A program made the position numbers and the translations under genes. Of a DNA stretch of 64,000 bases, positions 9,505 to 18,618 are shown piece by piece. Position 1 is the first letter of the stretch; each line of letters starts with the position of its first letter. Under the pieces are notes generated by a model that had not been told where the DNA came from, made no database searches, and saw only the letters and a program-made list of their open reading frames with translations. The stretch is from assembly GCF_013248965.1 (NCBI RefSeq), contig NZ_JABRVQ010000001.1:274420-338419 (forward strand), written 5' to 3'. This DNA comes from Psychrobacter okhotskensis. Lineage in GTDB: Bacteria > Pseudomonadota > Gammaproteobacteria > Pseudomonadales > Moraxellaceae.

Positions 9505-9830
9505 GACTTGACTGCTTTGTCTGAGGCACTATCATCTGGCTTTGGCAAGGTATGGATAAAGGGTCTGATATCGACGTGACTGTATACACCGTCGCGCAGG
9601 TAGGGCTCAGCGTTTGCCCATGTTTGGGCTGCCTCGAGTGAGTCAAAGTCGGCGATGATTAAGCTGCCTGACATCTCGCTTTTACCATGCTCAATAGGGG
9701 TCGGACCTGCGATAATTAACCGTTGTTCGCGTCCTAATGCTTGCAGACGCTCGACGTGCTCAGCACGAGTGATCTGCCGCTGTGCGCTGCTATTAGCAAC
9801 GTCATGACCAATAATGGCGAATAAAGACAT
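9501..9830 (-). CDS. YciI family protein
   Basis: A 109-aa YciI-like alpha/beta (dimeric ferredoxin-like) protein. Family features are the N-terminal strand LFAIIGHD, the conserved R-H pair RAEHVERLQAL, the GP turn AGPTP, and the C-terminal AAQTWANAEPYLRDGVY. The actual substrate of YciI proteins is unknown. It is close to yciB and the PHP-domain gene, as also seen around yciI in enteric bacteria. The stop overlaps the next gene by 4 nt. Confidence 0.9.
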   Translation of the reverse strand: MSLFAIIGHDVANSSAQRQITRAEHVERLQALGREQRLIIAGPTPIEHGKSEMSGSLIIADFDSLEAAQTWANAEPYLRDGVYSHVDIRPFIHTLPKPDDSASDKAVKS

Positions 9831-10007
9831 AATAATTCCTTAATAGACAGTAATAATAAACCGTATCATCATTAATGATTAATCATTATCAATATTAGAA
9901 TTTAGTAGTAATCAGTTATTATAAGATAATAAACTGGCATACCGAATGGTGAGTGTTGGACTTGTTCTTATGTTTACTTATCTAGCGACTATTTACCTAA
10001 CCAGTGC

Positions 10008-10559
10008 TTATTTAGCCGCTTTATCGGTCAGCGCTGGATTGATATGTTTTTTTAATACCGCAAACTGCGCGACCACGAACACCAACATAATGGGTATCCA
10101 GCCGTAAGTTTTGAAGTTAATCCAAGCCTCATCTGACATAGTAAATGCCGTGATATAATGTAGTACACCCATCATGGCAAAAAACAGCGCCCAAGCAACG
10201 GTTAGCTTCTTCCAACCACTGAGCGTAAGGGTAAAGACCTCTTTCATGGCCAACTGCATCAACGGCTTATTGATAGCGGCACTGACAAATAACGTCAAGG
10301 CAAAGATGCCGTTAATAATCGGTGACTTCCAGCGCAAGTAAATGTCATCGCGTAGCAACAGCGTGCCGCCACAGAATACGATGGTTAATAATAAAACCAC
10401 CCATTGCTGCTTATCAAATTTACCTTTTTGGCGAATAAAGTGAATAGTATAGACAACAATCGTGGCAATCAGTAAAGCGCCTGCTGCCGCCAAAATACCT
10501 TGGGTACGGGCGACAATAAAAAAAGCAATTAAGGGAATAAAGTCTAATAGGGCTTTCAT
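10008..10559 (-). CDS. yciB: Inner membrane septation protein YciB
   Basis: A 183-aa polytopic inner membrane protein of the YciB (formerly IspZ) family, linked in other bacteria to envelope synthesis and division. The start MKALLDFIPLIAFF matches the usual YciB N-terminus, so I place it at 10559, although in-frame ATG (10571) and TTG (10580) codons exist upstream. Internal family features are KPLMQLAMKEVFTL and WINFKTYGWIPIML. It is divergent from the PHP-domain gene across about 170 nt. Confidence 0.92.
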   Translation of the reverse strand: MKALLDFIPLIAFFIVARTQGILAAAGALLIATIVVYTIHFIRQKGKFDKQQWVVLLLTIVFCGGTLLLRDDIYLRWKSPIINGIFALTLFVSAAINKPLMQLAMKEVFTLTLSGWKKLTVAWALFFAMMGVLHYITAFTMSDEAWINFKTYGWIPIMLVFVVAQFAVLKKHINPALTDKAAK

Positions 10560-10730
10560 AGCGTGTGGCATGTCCAACAAAACGTATAGGGTAGTTTACA
10601 CGTCTACTGCACCAAAAAAAAGCAATCAACACGATAATCGTTTTATATGACCTGCCTTTGCCATTTTCTTGCATTTTATTGATACCATACTCATGATCAT
10701 TACCATATTCAAAACCTTAAGGCTATTTTT

Positions 10731-11612
10731 ATGAAAATCGATTTACATTGTCACAGTACTTGCTCTGATGGCACCTATGCGCCAACGGAAGTGGTGCAGC
10801 GTGCCCATGCGGCTGGTGTCGATGTATTGGCATTGACAGACCACGATACCCTAGCCGGCATCGATGAGGCGAGGGCAACCGCCACGGGCTGCGGCATGAC
10901 GCTTATTAACGGCGTTGAAATCAGCTGCGAGCATACGCTGAGCGGTGGTTATGGCAAAAATAAATCTACCAACAAGATCATTCATGTGCTGGGATTGGAT
11001 TTTACCGATTTTGATAAAATGCACGCAACATTGCAGCAATTACAAGACAGTCGTGCGACTCGTGGTCAGCGTATCGCCGAAAAGCTCAGTACGCTGCTAG
11101 AGATTGATTTTGATACGCTATGGCAAGCGATACTGGATAAAGCTGGCGGCAATCCACAAGCGGTTGGACGCGCGCATATTGGTCAAGTGCTGTTTGAGCG
11201 CGGTGACGTAAAGACGGTACAAAAAGCCTTTGATAAGTATTTGGCGGACAATAAACCTGCTTATGTGGCAATCGAGGCATTGACGATGCAGCATGGGATT
11301 GAGCTGATCCATGCCTGCGGCGGCAAAGCAGTCCTAGCGCACCCAACGCGCTATCAGCTCTCGGCGACACGAGTACGTAAGCTTATCGAAGAGTTCGCTC
11401 AGTTGGGCGGCGATGCTTGTGAGCTGCCTGCCAATAGTGAGCCGATTAGTACTCGTAGAATGGTGGATCGCAGCATAGCCGAGCACCAGCTCGTTACCTC
11501 GATAGGGAGTGACTTCCATGGTAGTAATATGCCGTGGCGACGTATAGGTGATGTACCAGTATTGCACCCTGAACAGCAAGGCATTTGGCAGTCTTTTGCG
11601 ACTTTGTCTTAA
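10731..11612 (+). CDS. PHP-domain phosphoesterase, RNase AM / YciV-like
   Basis: A 293-aa PHP-superfamily metal-dependent phosphoesterase of the YciV/TrpH type (5'-3' exonuclease or 3',5'-nucleoside bisphosphate phosphatase in characterised members). Metal-binding motifs are all visible: DLHCHSTCSDG (residues 4-14), LTDHDTL, the conserved E after INGVE, VLAHPTRY, and the C-terminal GSDFHG. An insertion (GGYGKNKSTNKIIH) lies after the third motif. Divergent from yciB. Confidence 0.9.
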   Translation: MKIDLHCHSTCSDGTYAPTEVVQRAHAAGVDVLALTDHDTLAGIDEARATATGCGMTLINGVEISCEHTLSGGYGKNKSTNKIIHVLGLDFTDFDKMHATLQQLQDSRATRGQRIAEKLSTLLEIDFDTLWQAILDKAGGNPQAVGRAHIGQVLFERGDVKTVQKAFDKYLADNKPAYVAIEALTMQHGIELIHACGGKAVLAHPTRYQLSATRVRKLIEEFAQLGGDACELPANSEPISTRRMVDRSIAEHQLVTSIGSDFHGSNMPWRRIGDVPVLHPEQQGIWQSFATLS

Positions 11613-11853
11613 TCTTAAAACCGTTATAAATAATCGATAAGTATGATTCAACTACTTGATCAACAAATGATTATTTTTTAAACTGAACCCTCATTTTATG
11701 AGGATATACCCTAGTATATTAGCCAGTACAGCAACGCTATAAATAAAGTAAAAATTATCAGACTAAACGCGCTATTCAGAGTAAGCTTAAGGCAAAGAGA
11801 ACTGTTTTTTAATTTGAGCTTACTAACTTTATACTACCTGCGGTAGCCCAATT

Positions 11854-13308
11854 ATGGCTGTAAAGATATCTCATCTAGGCTATAAAAGACTCTCCCGAGT
11901 TATTTTTGAATGGCAGGCGGCCGATAGGGCGTCGCTGCTGGCCTTATTTGTGGTGATAGAAGTCTCCACCCATTGGCTGTGGTGCTTGATGGTTTGGTGC
12001 TTTCGAGATGCGCTCGATGATTATGTCAATATCCATCTGTTATACCCATTATGGTTGGGAGTGACAGTAATGGGGTTGTTTTCTTGGTGGCTGGTCGGCT
12101 ACTTATCTCGTACTAGAAACAACTGTAAAGACTTGGATAAATGGCAAATTATGTTAATTGTGCCTTATACCCTTTACATTGCCGTGGTCATCGTGATGAT
12201 AGGCTACAGCAGTTTGTTTGCGGGAGTATCGTTGGTTGGCGGTGCCATGTTAGGCATGGTGCTGATCAAGCGGCGTTATGCGTGGCGGGTGTTTTTGCTG
12301 CAGGTTTTACTGATTTTGTTGGCTATTGTAGCGCCTTATTTCGGTATCGATCTGCCCAATTTGCGCCAGTTAACAGTGATCTACCCCATTCTTGATAGCC
12401 CAAGTTATCTAACTTATAACGAAGTCATGGCGGTCGAGAACATGGTTGCCGCTGCCATCTTTAAAAATACAGCGCTAGGCTGGGACAGTGTTAGTGCCTT
12501 ACAACAATCGTCAACGCTCTTTTGGCGCTCAACTCATGTGTATTTAGCCCTGCCCAAAGCCGTTTTTATCGTATATATGTTTCGTACCCTGTTATTGATA
12601 TTGGATGATAGTAAAAACGAGATCTTGTTACATGCCAATCAAGACGAGTTAACCAAGCTCAAAAACCGCCGTTATGGCCTGACACAAATGCAGCAGGCGC
12701 TCATGACAGTGGACGAGGATCAAGATTTTAGTGTCATTTTATTGGATTTAGATTGGTTTAAAGAGGTCAATGACAATTATGGACACGATATCGGTGATCA
12801 GGTTTTGTTTGAGGTGGCGCAGACGTTATTACAGTCTTTGACAGAGGAGGCGATCGTCAGTCGCTATGGTGGTGAGGAGTTTTTGATTGTGCTGCCAGAT
12901 ACCAAGCACGATAGCGCTATGCTCATTGCTAAGCAGCTACGGCAGGATATAGCGCAGCATATTATAAAGGTCGATGACAGCGTCAGTTTTAGGGTAACGG
13001 CCAGTTTAGGACTGTATACGTTGACTTATGCTGAGAAAATGTGCCTCAAACAAAAATATGAGAGTATAGCGCTCAAGGATAGGGCGACGCTGCACTCAAA
13101 ACCACAGACAGCTAAGTCACACAGCAGTAACCGAATGGCAAAACAAATCTCAAAGGCGCAATTGCCGAACGATATTTGCCAGCGTTTGATCCGGGTGGCA
13201 GACAAAGCCTTATATGAAGCTAAGGATCGAGGTCGTGATCAAGTAGTGAGCGCCAACAAAATGCTCGCCGCAGAAAAGAAGAATGTTGAGCCGCTTTATG
13301 GTACGTAG
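11854..13308 (+). CDS. Membrane diguanylate cyclase (GGDEF)
   Basis: A 484-aa protein. The N-terminal ~250 residues form about six transmembrane helices, probably a sensory module, and the rest is a GGDEF domain. The substrate-binding and active-site stretch is LDLDWFKEVNDNYGHDIGD, followed by the signature RYGGEEF, so it should make c-di-GMP. The usual RxxD inhibitory site just before the signature is absent (TEEA at that position). About 65 residues rich in Lys/Ser/Gln are inserted between the TASLGLYTL strand and the final DKALYEAKDRGRDQV. No strong ribosome binding site is seen. Convergent with truD. Confidence 0.9.
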   Translation: MAVKISHLGYKRLSRVIFEWQAADRASLLALFVVIEVSTHWLWCLMVWCFRDALDDYVNIHLLYPLWLGVTVMGLFSWWLVGYLSRTRNNCKDLDKWQIMLIVPYTLYIAVVIVMIGYSSLFAGVSLVGGAMLGMVLIKRRYAWRVFLLQVLLILLAIVAPYFGIDLPNLRQLTVIYPILDSPSYLTYNEVMAVENMVAAAIFKNTALGWDSVSALQQSSTLFWRSTHVYLALPKAVFIVYMFRTLLLILDDSKNEILLHANQDELTKLKNRRYGLTQMQQALMTVDEDQDFSVILLDLDWFKEVNDNYGHDIGDQVLFEVAQTLLQSLTEEAIVSRYGGEEFLIVLPDTKHDSAMLIAKQLRQDIAQHIIKVDDSVSFRVTASLGLYTLTYAEKMCLKQKYESIALKDRATLHSKPQTAKSHSSNRMAKQISKAQLPNDICQRLIRVADKALYEAKDRGRDQVVSANKMLAAEKKNVEPLYGT

Positions 13309-13476
13309 ATGAGTGCCAATTAAATGAAGGGTTCTTGAACGAATACCACCTATTAAGCAAATGCCACTGACCAAGTAAATGCCGCCTAAACGGCTATTCG
13401 ATTGGCTAGCCGCTTATATGAAATTGACTATACTGTTTTTTGCGCCAAGTCGTTATTTTCGCTAAGTCGTTAACTA

Positions 13477-14706
13477 CTATGTACTTAGTTTCTGAACCAA
13501 ACTCCCTAATACACTGGTGGCAAAGCTGCCAGTCGTCAATGTAAAGTTTAATACTAGCGTTTGCTCATCATTATTTTGCCACCGCCAGCTCATCTCTTCA
13601 ATTGGTAGACGCAGCGCTCGTCGTTGTGCTTTCACATCGCGCTTCTCTAATCCTATTGCCAGCTGTGTTAGTAAATCACTATTCTGTACAACATCGTTTT
13701 CAATTTGAGCTGCTACGGCGCTGACTTTGTCATTAGCCATACCCCATAACACGCCAGTCGGATGAATATCACCGCTAGCAACTCGCGCACGTAAAGTGTC
13801 GTCTATTGCTTCACTGGTAAATATCGAGCCTGAACCATCTAAGTTAAATACTTCACCTGCCAGCCCTGTATTCCAACTGATATCCCGTACCCGCGCTGCT
13901 AAGATTTCATTAAATATCAAGCTACGCGCAGCAGACAATTCCATGCTGTTTTGCTCGCGTGGTGATTTTTTACGTTTGCTCTTTTTTGGCTGCGGTCGGC
14001 TCTCTGGCGTTGGACGCGCAAACAATGCCAAGGCTTCTCGAATATTATTACCATTCCATCCAAAACGCTGCGGACCAAAGTAATTGGGTACGCCAGTTGT
14101 GCTGATATTTTGCAAATGCTGTTCTACAGACGATTTATCGTCATTTTCCAATTCAATATCTCTCAAGGTGATAATAAATTGATTGGCCCTATGTGTACCG
14201 CGATTAAGCTTTTTATTGTGCCAGTGCTGAGCAAGGATAGTGACCGACTCGTTGTCGCTGATATCTACTGGTGCAAACTCAGACTCTGGCAATTGCTTTT
14301 TTGGTATCCGCAAGCTAAACCACTGCGTCGTTAGCGCATGACGGTCTTTGAGTCCTGAGTAACCGACATCACGTAAGGGAATCTCTGCCCACTCTGACAG
14401 TAACTTCGCCAGATAAGCAGTATTTACCCCTGACTTCTCTATATGTAGCCATAGATGCTCACCCTCGCCTGTAAACTCTAACGGCAATATTTCATTGACG
14501 ACAAAATCTGTGTTATGGGTCTTGTAAGTCGCTTGTTTGAGAGGTGGCAAAGTCGGCTGCGGTAATTGCGCAGTATCCGTCGCTGCTTCGAGATCAAAAC
14601 TGGTGATATCAAACTGTTCATTATTAGATGACTGACTGTTTAAGTCAGGTTCAGAAGTAGACGTAGCTGTCATTTCGTTGGGGTTATCTTGATCTTGAGA
14701 ATTCAT
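13477..14706 (-). CDS. truD: tRNA pseudouridine(13) synthase TruD
   Basis: Forms pseudouridine at U13 of tRNA-Glu-type tRNAs. The catalytic Asp lies in YSGLKDRHA (about residue 110), and the conserved NYFGPQRFG motif and TGVLWG near the C-terminus agree with TruD. At 409 aa it is longer than E. coli TruD (349 aa) because of a ~55-residue acidic Asn/Ser/Gln-rich N-terminal extension and a Lys/Arg-rich insertion (PKKSKRKKSPREQN). Convergent with the diguanylate cyclase gene. Confidence 0.93.
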   Translation of the reverse strand: MNSQDQDNPNEMTATSTSEPDLNSQSSNNEQFDITSFDLEAATDTAQLPQPTLPPLKQATYKTHNTDFVVNEILPLEFTGEGEHLWLHIEKSGVNTAYLAKLLSEWAEIPLRDVGYSGLKDRHALTTQWFSLRIPKKQLPESEFAPVDISDNESVTILAQHWHNKKLNRGTHRANQFIITLRDIELENDDKSSVEQHLQNISTTGVPNYFGPQRFGWNGNNIREALALFARPTPESRPQPKKSKRKKSPREQNSMELSAARSLIFNEILAARVRDISWNTGLAGEVFNLDGSGSIFTSEAIDDTLRARVASGDIHPTGVLWGMANDKVSAVAAQIENDVVQNSDLLTQLAIGLEKRDVKAQRRALRLPIEEMSWRWQNNDEQTLVLNFTLTTGSFATSVLGSLVQKLST

Positions 14707-15085
14707 AAAGTCGTCTTGTATTTTGGTTATAAGTTTTAGGTTGAAAGAGTAGCTCTGTTCGTTAAAAAGCTAGTAAAGGTTAGGAGGTTACGTTTTGCAA
14801 CGCAGCGAACATACAAATAAACAGCGTACGCTAACTGGGCTTGCTACTATCAATGAATCTGCTTTTTTTAATATATAGTTGATAATAAATAAAATGGTTA
14901 CATAACATTATTATGCGTGACTGGTATAAATTTTTCTCGCTTGCTGTGCCTACGCCGACAGAGGCTTGGTAAAATTCATTCCAGTAACGCTTGTTAGTCC
15001 GCAGTAAACCTATATTCATTAAAGTATATCGACTATCTCAAACACGTTTTATTCAGGAAGTAATTATAACTGTTAAGGATGACCT
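14707..15085. other. Intergenic region with repeat copy B
   Basis: A 379-nt gap between the divergent truD and Rieske oxidoreductase genes. It holds palindromic repeat copy B (14915-14990). I see no convincing gene elsewhere in it. Promoters for both flanking genes must lie here. Confidence 0.6.
14915..14990. repeat. Dispersed imperfect-palindrome repeat, copy B
   Basis: The core TTGCTGTGCC...GACAGAGGC (14941-14965) is the same as in copies A and C. The arms differ in sequence: GCGTGACTGG (14915-14924) pairs with CCAGTAACGC (14981-14990) with one mismatch. The pairing is thus kept while the sequence differs from copies A and C. Confidence 0.82.
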
Positions 15086-16723
15086 ATGAGCCAAGTTAAT
15101 AATAACCAAGCCGACAACAAAATCGCCGCCAAAAATCTAGTAACGATCAATAAATCTGACATTCCAAGTGGCGGTATGAAGTCATATAAACAAGATGACG
15201 ATAGTATCATTTTAATTACCCGTGATGAGGATGAGTTTTTTGCCTTTGATGGCAAATGTCCTCATGTTGGCGCAGATCTAGGTGATGGCATGCGCTGTGG
15301 TAATCGAGTGGTCTGCCCGTGGCATCACGGCAGCTTTGACAGCCGCGATGGCACGCTATTAGAGCCAGTTGCTATGCGTGGATTGACTCAATATGAGCTG
15401 ACAGATGAGGGCGATAGCTTGACCGTCAATACTTCAGCAAAGATAGATAATAGTGTTGCTAATGATAAAATGACAGATACGCATACCATTATTGTTGGTG
15501 GCGGTGGCGCAGGCTTTATGACCGCCAATCAGTTGCGTCATACAGGTTATGGCGGCAAGATTACCTTAATCAGTAAAGATGATACAGCCCCTTACAACCG
15601 TCCTTTATTATCCAAAGCATTTTTGGCAGGGCAACTAAGTGCAGATAAGTTATTGCTTGGCGGTAGCGATTGGGCAAGCAACAATAATATTGAGCTACGC
15701 TTAAACCAGACCGTGAGCGAAGTATTGCCTAATGAGTGCACCATCGTCATAACCGACGAAAAAGGCAATAGTGAGCAGCACACAGCAGACTTCTTAGTCG
15801 TCGCGACAGGTGCTGAGCCTAAGATACCACCTTTTAAAGGCGCTGAGCTGGATGGTGTCTATACGCTACGCAGTATGGATGATGCCAAAGACATCAAGGC
15901 CGCCAGTGATAATAAGCATGTGGTCATCGTTGGTACGGGTTTTATTGGGATGGAAGTGGCTTCCGCCTTGGCAGATGCGGGCACGACTGCCTCTATTACT
16001 ATCGTTGGTCGCAGCCGCCGCGTCATGAGCAATATCGTCTCAGAAACAGTGAGTCATGCGCTCATCAAACTTCATGAAGAAAAAGGGGTGACTTTCGCAT
16101 TTGGCGCGGGTGTTGATAAAATCACTGGAGAAGGTAGTAAAGTCAGCGGCGTAAAACTGTCAGATGGCAGTACGCTGGCAGCAGAGGTGGTCATTTTAGG
16201 TACAGGTGTCGCCCCACGTACCGAGCTATTAAATGAGGTAAACGCGCCAGATGGCGTGCAAGTGGATGAGCATCTACAACTGCGTGATGGCGTCTATGCG
16301 CTCGGTGATATTGCTAAAGCGACCAACCAAATGGGGCGTATGCGTATTGAGCATTGGCGGGTGGCGCTACAACACGGCATCGTGACCGCTGCCGCTATCT
16401 TAAATGAAGACAACGTCAACACGCTAGAGGAACGTATCCCTTTCTTTTGGACGGCACAATATGGCAAAAGCCTACGCTATAGCGGCCACGCTGCTACGCC
16501 AGATAACAACATTTTGTTTGGCTCGCCAGATACGCTAGATTATATTGAATATTACTTTGATGACGATGGGGAAGATACGCGTGCGAGTGCTGCTAGCACG
16601 TTAGGGCGTGATAAAGAGCTGGTCGCCTTTTCTGAGCTGCTGCGCCGTGGTCATGCGCCAACGCGCGCACAAATTAATGCAGGATTTAATCTCATTGACC
16701 AAGCGCAAGCATTATCACGCTAG
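15086..16723 (+). CDS. Rieske-domain FAD/NAD(P) oxidoreductase (AIFL-like)
   Basis: A 545-aa fusion of a Rieske [2Fe-2S] domain and a pyridine nucleotide-disulfide-type reductase. Cluster ligands are C58-P-H60 and C77-P-W-H80. The FAD-binding motif IIVGGGGAGFMTA starts near residue 135, the NAD(P) motif VVIVGTGFIGMEVASALA near residue 278, and the second FAD motif GVYALGDIA near residue 408. The order resembles AIFL-type and ferredoxin-reductase-type proteins, so it probably passes electrons from NAD(P)H through FAD to the cluster. The partner is not visible. Cytoplasmic, with no signal or membrane segment. Confidence 0.88.
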   Translation: MSQVNNNQADNKIAAKNLVTINKSDIPSGGMKSYKQDDDSIILITRDEDEFFAFDGKCPHVGADLGDGMRCGNRVVCPWHHGSFDSRDGTLLEPVAMRGLTQYELTDEGDSLTVNTSAKIDNSVANDKMTDTHTIIVGGGGAGFMTANQLRHTGYGGKITLISKDDTAPYNRPLLSKAFLAGQLSADKLLLGGSDWASNNNIELRLNQTVSEVLPNECTIVITDEKGNSEQHTADFLVVATGAEPKIPPFKGAELDGVYTLRSMDDAKDIKAASDNKHVVIVGTGFIGMEVASALADAGTTASITIVGRSRRVMSNIVSETVSHALIKLHEEKGVTFAFGAGVDKITGEGSKVSGVKLSDGSTLAAEVVILGTGVAPRTELLNEVNAPDGVQVDEHLQLRDGVYALGDIAKATNQMGRMRIEHWRVALQHGIVTAAAILNEDNVNTLEERIPFFWTAQYGKSLRYSGHAATPDNNILFGSPDTLDYIEYYFDDDGEDTRASAASTLGRDKELVAFSELLRRGHAPTRAQINAGFNLIDQAQALSR

Positions 16724-16751
16724 CATTTAGAGGGTTATAAGGTTTACTATA

Positions 16752-16785
16752 AAGGCTGATCTATTAATTTAGGTCAGCCTTTTAT
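16752..16785 (+). terminator. Intrinsic terminator
   Basis: The stem AAGGCTGA (16752-16759) pairs with TCAGCCTT (16774-16781), with a possible extra CTA/TAG pairing inside the loop, followed by TTTAT. It lies downstream of the Rieske oxidoreductase gene. Confidence 0.7.
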
Positions 16786-16831
16786 CATATAGCCTTTTAT
16801 ACTAAATAGACGGAAAAGGACAACCAGTTTC

Positions 16832-17488
16832 ATGAATAAAGAACAGATAAATAAAAATCACTTGAATAGAGAGTCCATATTTTTACGCCAAGCAGAAGCG
16901 GATGATATTGACGCACTCGAACAGTTACTAAACCGTTGCTACCGAGAGACGGAAGGCTGGACCAATGAAGCAGATTTGGTCGGTGGTATCCGTATTACTC
17001 AAGCTGAGCTGGCGAGCATCATCGCCAATCCAAAACACTATCTGTTCGTGTACCCAAAAACCATAACGGGCGAACGCGATGGAGAGGAGACTGGTGAGCT
17101 ATTGGGTTGTATTGCGGTCGATATAAAAGTTAATGCTGATACAAATAAGAGTGACCTTAATAGCACTGACAGTAAGAATAAAGCGTATATCGGCATGTTT
17201 GCGGTACATCCAGAGCTGCAAGGGCAGGGCGTGGGTAATATAATTCTACAAGCGGCAGAGACTTTCGCAAGAAGACATTTGTCATCAAGTGATCAGCAAA
17301 ATAATCAGCAGCCAAGTCGTCTGACCATGTCTATATTGAGCCATCGACCAGAGCTATTGGCTTATTATCAGCGCCGTGGCTATCAGCTAAACGGTAATAA
17401 AATGCCGTTTCCAGACGATGGTAATAATGGCGAGCCCAAACGTCAGGACTTAGAGTTATTAGAACTGGAGAAAATTGTTAACGCATAA
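16832..17488 (+). CDS. GNAT family N-acetyltransferase
   Basis: A 218-aa GNAT acyltransferase. The acetyl-CoA binding motif is VHPELQGQGVGNIIL (R/Q-x-x-G-x-G/A form), preceded by the strand YIGMFAV and followed by LLAYYQRRGYQLNG, a typical GNAT C-terminus. Residues 80-105 hold a low-complexity insertion (DGEETGE ... NADTNKSDLNSTDSK). The substrate cannot be read from the sequence. It follows the terminator of the Rieske oxidoreductase gene and has a GGAAAAGGA site upstream. Confidence 0.87.
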   Translation: MNKEQINKNHLNRESIFLRQAEADDIDALEQLLNRCYRETEGWTNEADLVGGIRITQAELASIIANPKHYLFVYPKTITGERDGEETGELLGCIAVDIKVNADTNKSDLNSTDSKNKAYIGMFAVHPELQGQGVGNIILQAAETFARRHLSSSDQQNNQQPSRLTMSILSHRPELLAYYQRRGYQLNGNKMPFPDDGNNGEPKRQDLELLELEKIVNA

Positions 17489-17517
17489 AAGTGAGTTTTA
17501 TCTACATCAAACTTGAG

Positions 17518-17730
17518 TTAACCCCAAAAATGCCCAAAGGTCATAAACAGCCCAATACTAAGCAAGATAAATGCCACGACAATTAAGCGCTTAAACCAAT
17601 TAAAAGCGGGCAAGCGTGTGGCATTGTCATCAGACATTAAGTAAGCAAACAGGCATAATAAGCTTGCTGCTAATGTCATAATCCCTAAGCCTATGGGTAA
17701 TATATAAAGGTAGATTTGCCACACAGCCAT
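17518..17730 (-). CDS. Small two-helix membrane protein
   Basis: A 70-aa protein with two hydrophobic helices (residues 5-32 and 48-66) separated by a polar loop (MSDDNATRLPAFNWFKR). Length, charge pattern and an open frame up to the convergent GNAT gene support a real gene, but no family is recognised. It probably encodes a small inner membrane protein. Confidence 0.55.
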   Translation of the reverse strand: MAVWQIYLYILPIGLGIMTLAASLLCLFAYLMSDDNATRLPAFNWFKRLIVVAFILLSIGLFMTFGHFWG

Positions 17731-17838
17731 CTCGCAACTATTATTGATACTATCATCATAACAGCATCGATAATGGACTGTCTGTATGCGGCATACTTTA
17801 ATCTTTTCATCTTATCGAAATGTATAATGAGTGAACAG

Positions 17839-18002
17839 TAATATCGATAAATCGTGCACTGCTCATATCAATTTTTCTTGCTTGCTGTGCCTGTACAGAC
17901 AGAGGCTACAAGAAATCAATATCAGCAATAGCGTCGCATTTTTAGCCCATTTAGATGACTATCGATTGAATTGAAGACACGCCCTAGGATATTTTGACTA
18001 TA
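17839..18002. repeat. Dispersed imperfect-palindrome repeat, copy C
   Basis: The core TTGCTGTGCC...CAGAGGC occupies 17882-17906, with complementary arms around it (CTGCTCATATCAATTTTTCT and AGAAATCAATATCAGCA). The left flank matches copy A. The right flank matches copy D once the 42 nt at 17943-17984 are removed. That segment carries an end of the MITE found at 52064. Confidence 0.85.
17943..17984 (-). mobile_element. 42-bp insertion carrying a MITE end
   Basis: Read on the minus strand, the segment begins GGGCGTGTCTTCAATTCAA and ends GGGCTA. It is bounded by CTA on both sides and interrupts sequence that is continuous in repeat copy D. It aligns with the left end of the MITE at 52064-52236 (GGGCGTGTCCTCAATTCAA ... 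ATCTAACTGGGCTA). Confidence 0.7.
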
Positions 18003-18106
18003 AAAACCACTTACGAATAAAATTGACTTTATTTTCTAAAATTAAGTTGGGTTTATAGAAAGGAATCTGTATAATTAAGTAACATTATAGATACATTGAG
18101 AACGAT

Positions 18107-18475
18107 ATGAAAAACCTAAAAAAACTCGCGCTGATACTACTTCTCACGCCATTATTCGCGGCTTGCTCTAGTGGTCCTTCTGAAAGCGATGTAGAGGCAC
18201 TTATCCAAGCTCAGTATGATAAGGCCAACAGTATGATGGATGATGCTGTGGCAAATGCGGGCAATGATGAGATGGCAAAAGCCATGAGCGGCATGATGGA
18301 AGGGATGATGCCAACGCTTGAAAAAGTAGAAAACGTAAGCTGTGATACTACCGAAGGTGACAACACTTATTTGTGCACTGCTGACGTCACGCAAACGATT
18401 GGTGGTAAAAGCCGTACCGATAGTGGTACCTTTAAAGTTAATGATGTTAATGGCACTTGGGTATTGACTCAATAG
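18107..18475 (+). CDS. Small lipoprotein, unknown function
   Basis: A 122-aa protein with a signal peptide and lipobox (LFAAC, Cys about residue 20). A helical Met/Ala-rich stretch follows (NSMMDDAVANAG...MSGMMEGMMP). The small C-terminal domain has two cysteines (VSCDTT, YLCTADV) that could form a disulfide, and ends in a lone Trp strand (GTWVLTQ). The ends resemble a DUF4878-like or NTF2-like lipoprotein fold, but I do not assign a family. Followed by a strong terminator. Confidence 0.75.
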   Translation: MKNLKKLALILLLTPLFAACSSGPSESDVEALIQAQYDKANSMMDDAVANAGNDEMAKAMSGMMEGMMPTLEKVENVSCDTTEGDNTYLCTADVTQTIGGKSRTDSGTFKVNDVNGTWVLTQ

Positions 18476-18511
18476 CGGTTTATAAAGCTGTTAAAAGTAA
18501 TGATATAAACA

Positions 18512-18537
18512 GGGCGCTTAAGTAGCGCCTTTTTTTG
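18512..18537 (+). terminator. Intrinsic terminator
   Basis: GGCGCT (18513-18518), loop TAAGT, AGCGCC (18524-18529), then a run of Ts to 18536. It ends the small lipoprotein transcript. Confidence 0.9.
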
Positions 18538-18618
18538 TACTTAACAATAGCTGATGAGTGGTTTATATTGTTCTATAAGACCTATGATAATAAAAAATAA
18601 GCGAATAAGGATTATCCG

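Larger units (their letters stand above)
17731..18106. other. Intergenic region holding repeat copy C
   Basis: A 376-nt gap. Most of it (17839-18002) is palindromic repeat copy C with a nested 42-bp insertion. The rest is AT-rich and probably contains the promoter of the lipoprotein gene at 18107. No gene seen. Confidence 0.6.

Noticed and set aside
13309..13476. Repeated AAATGCC and AAGTCGTTA words between the diguanylate cyclase and truD
   Set aside because: Short, irregularly spaced and without pairing; taken as chance low complexity.
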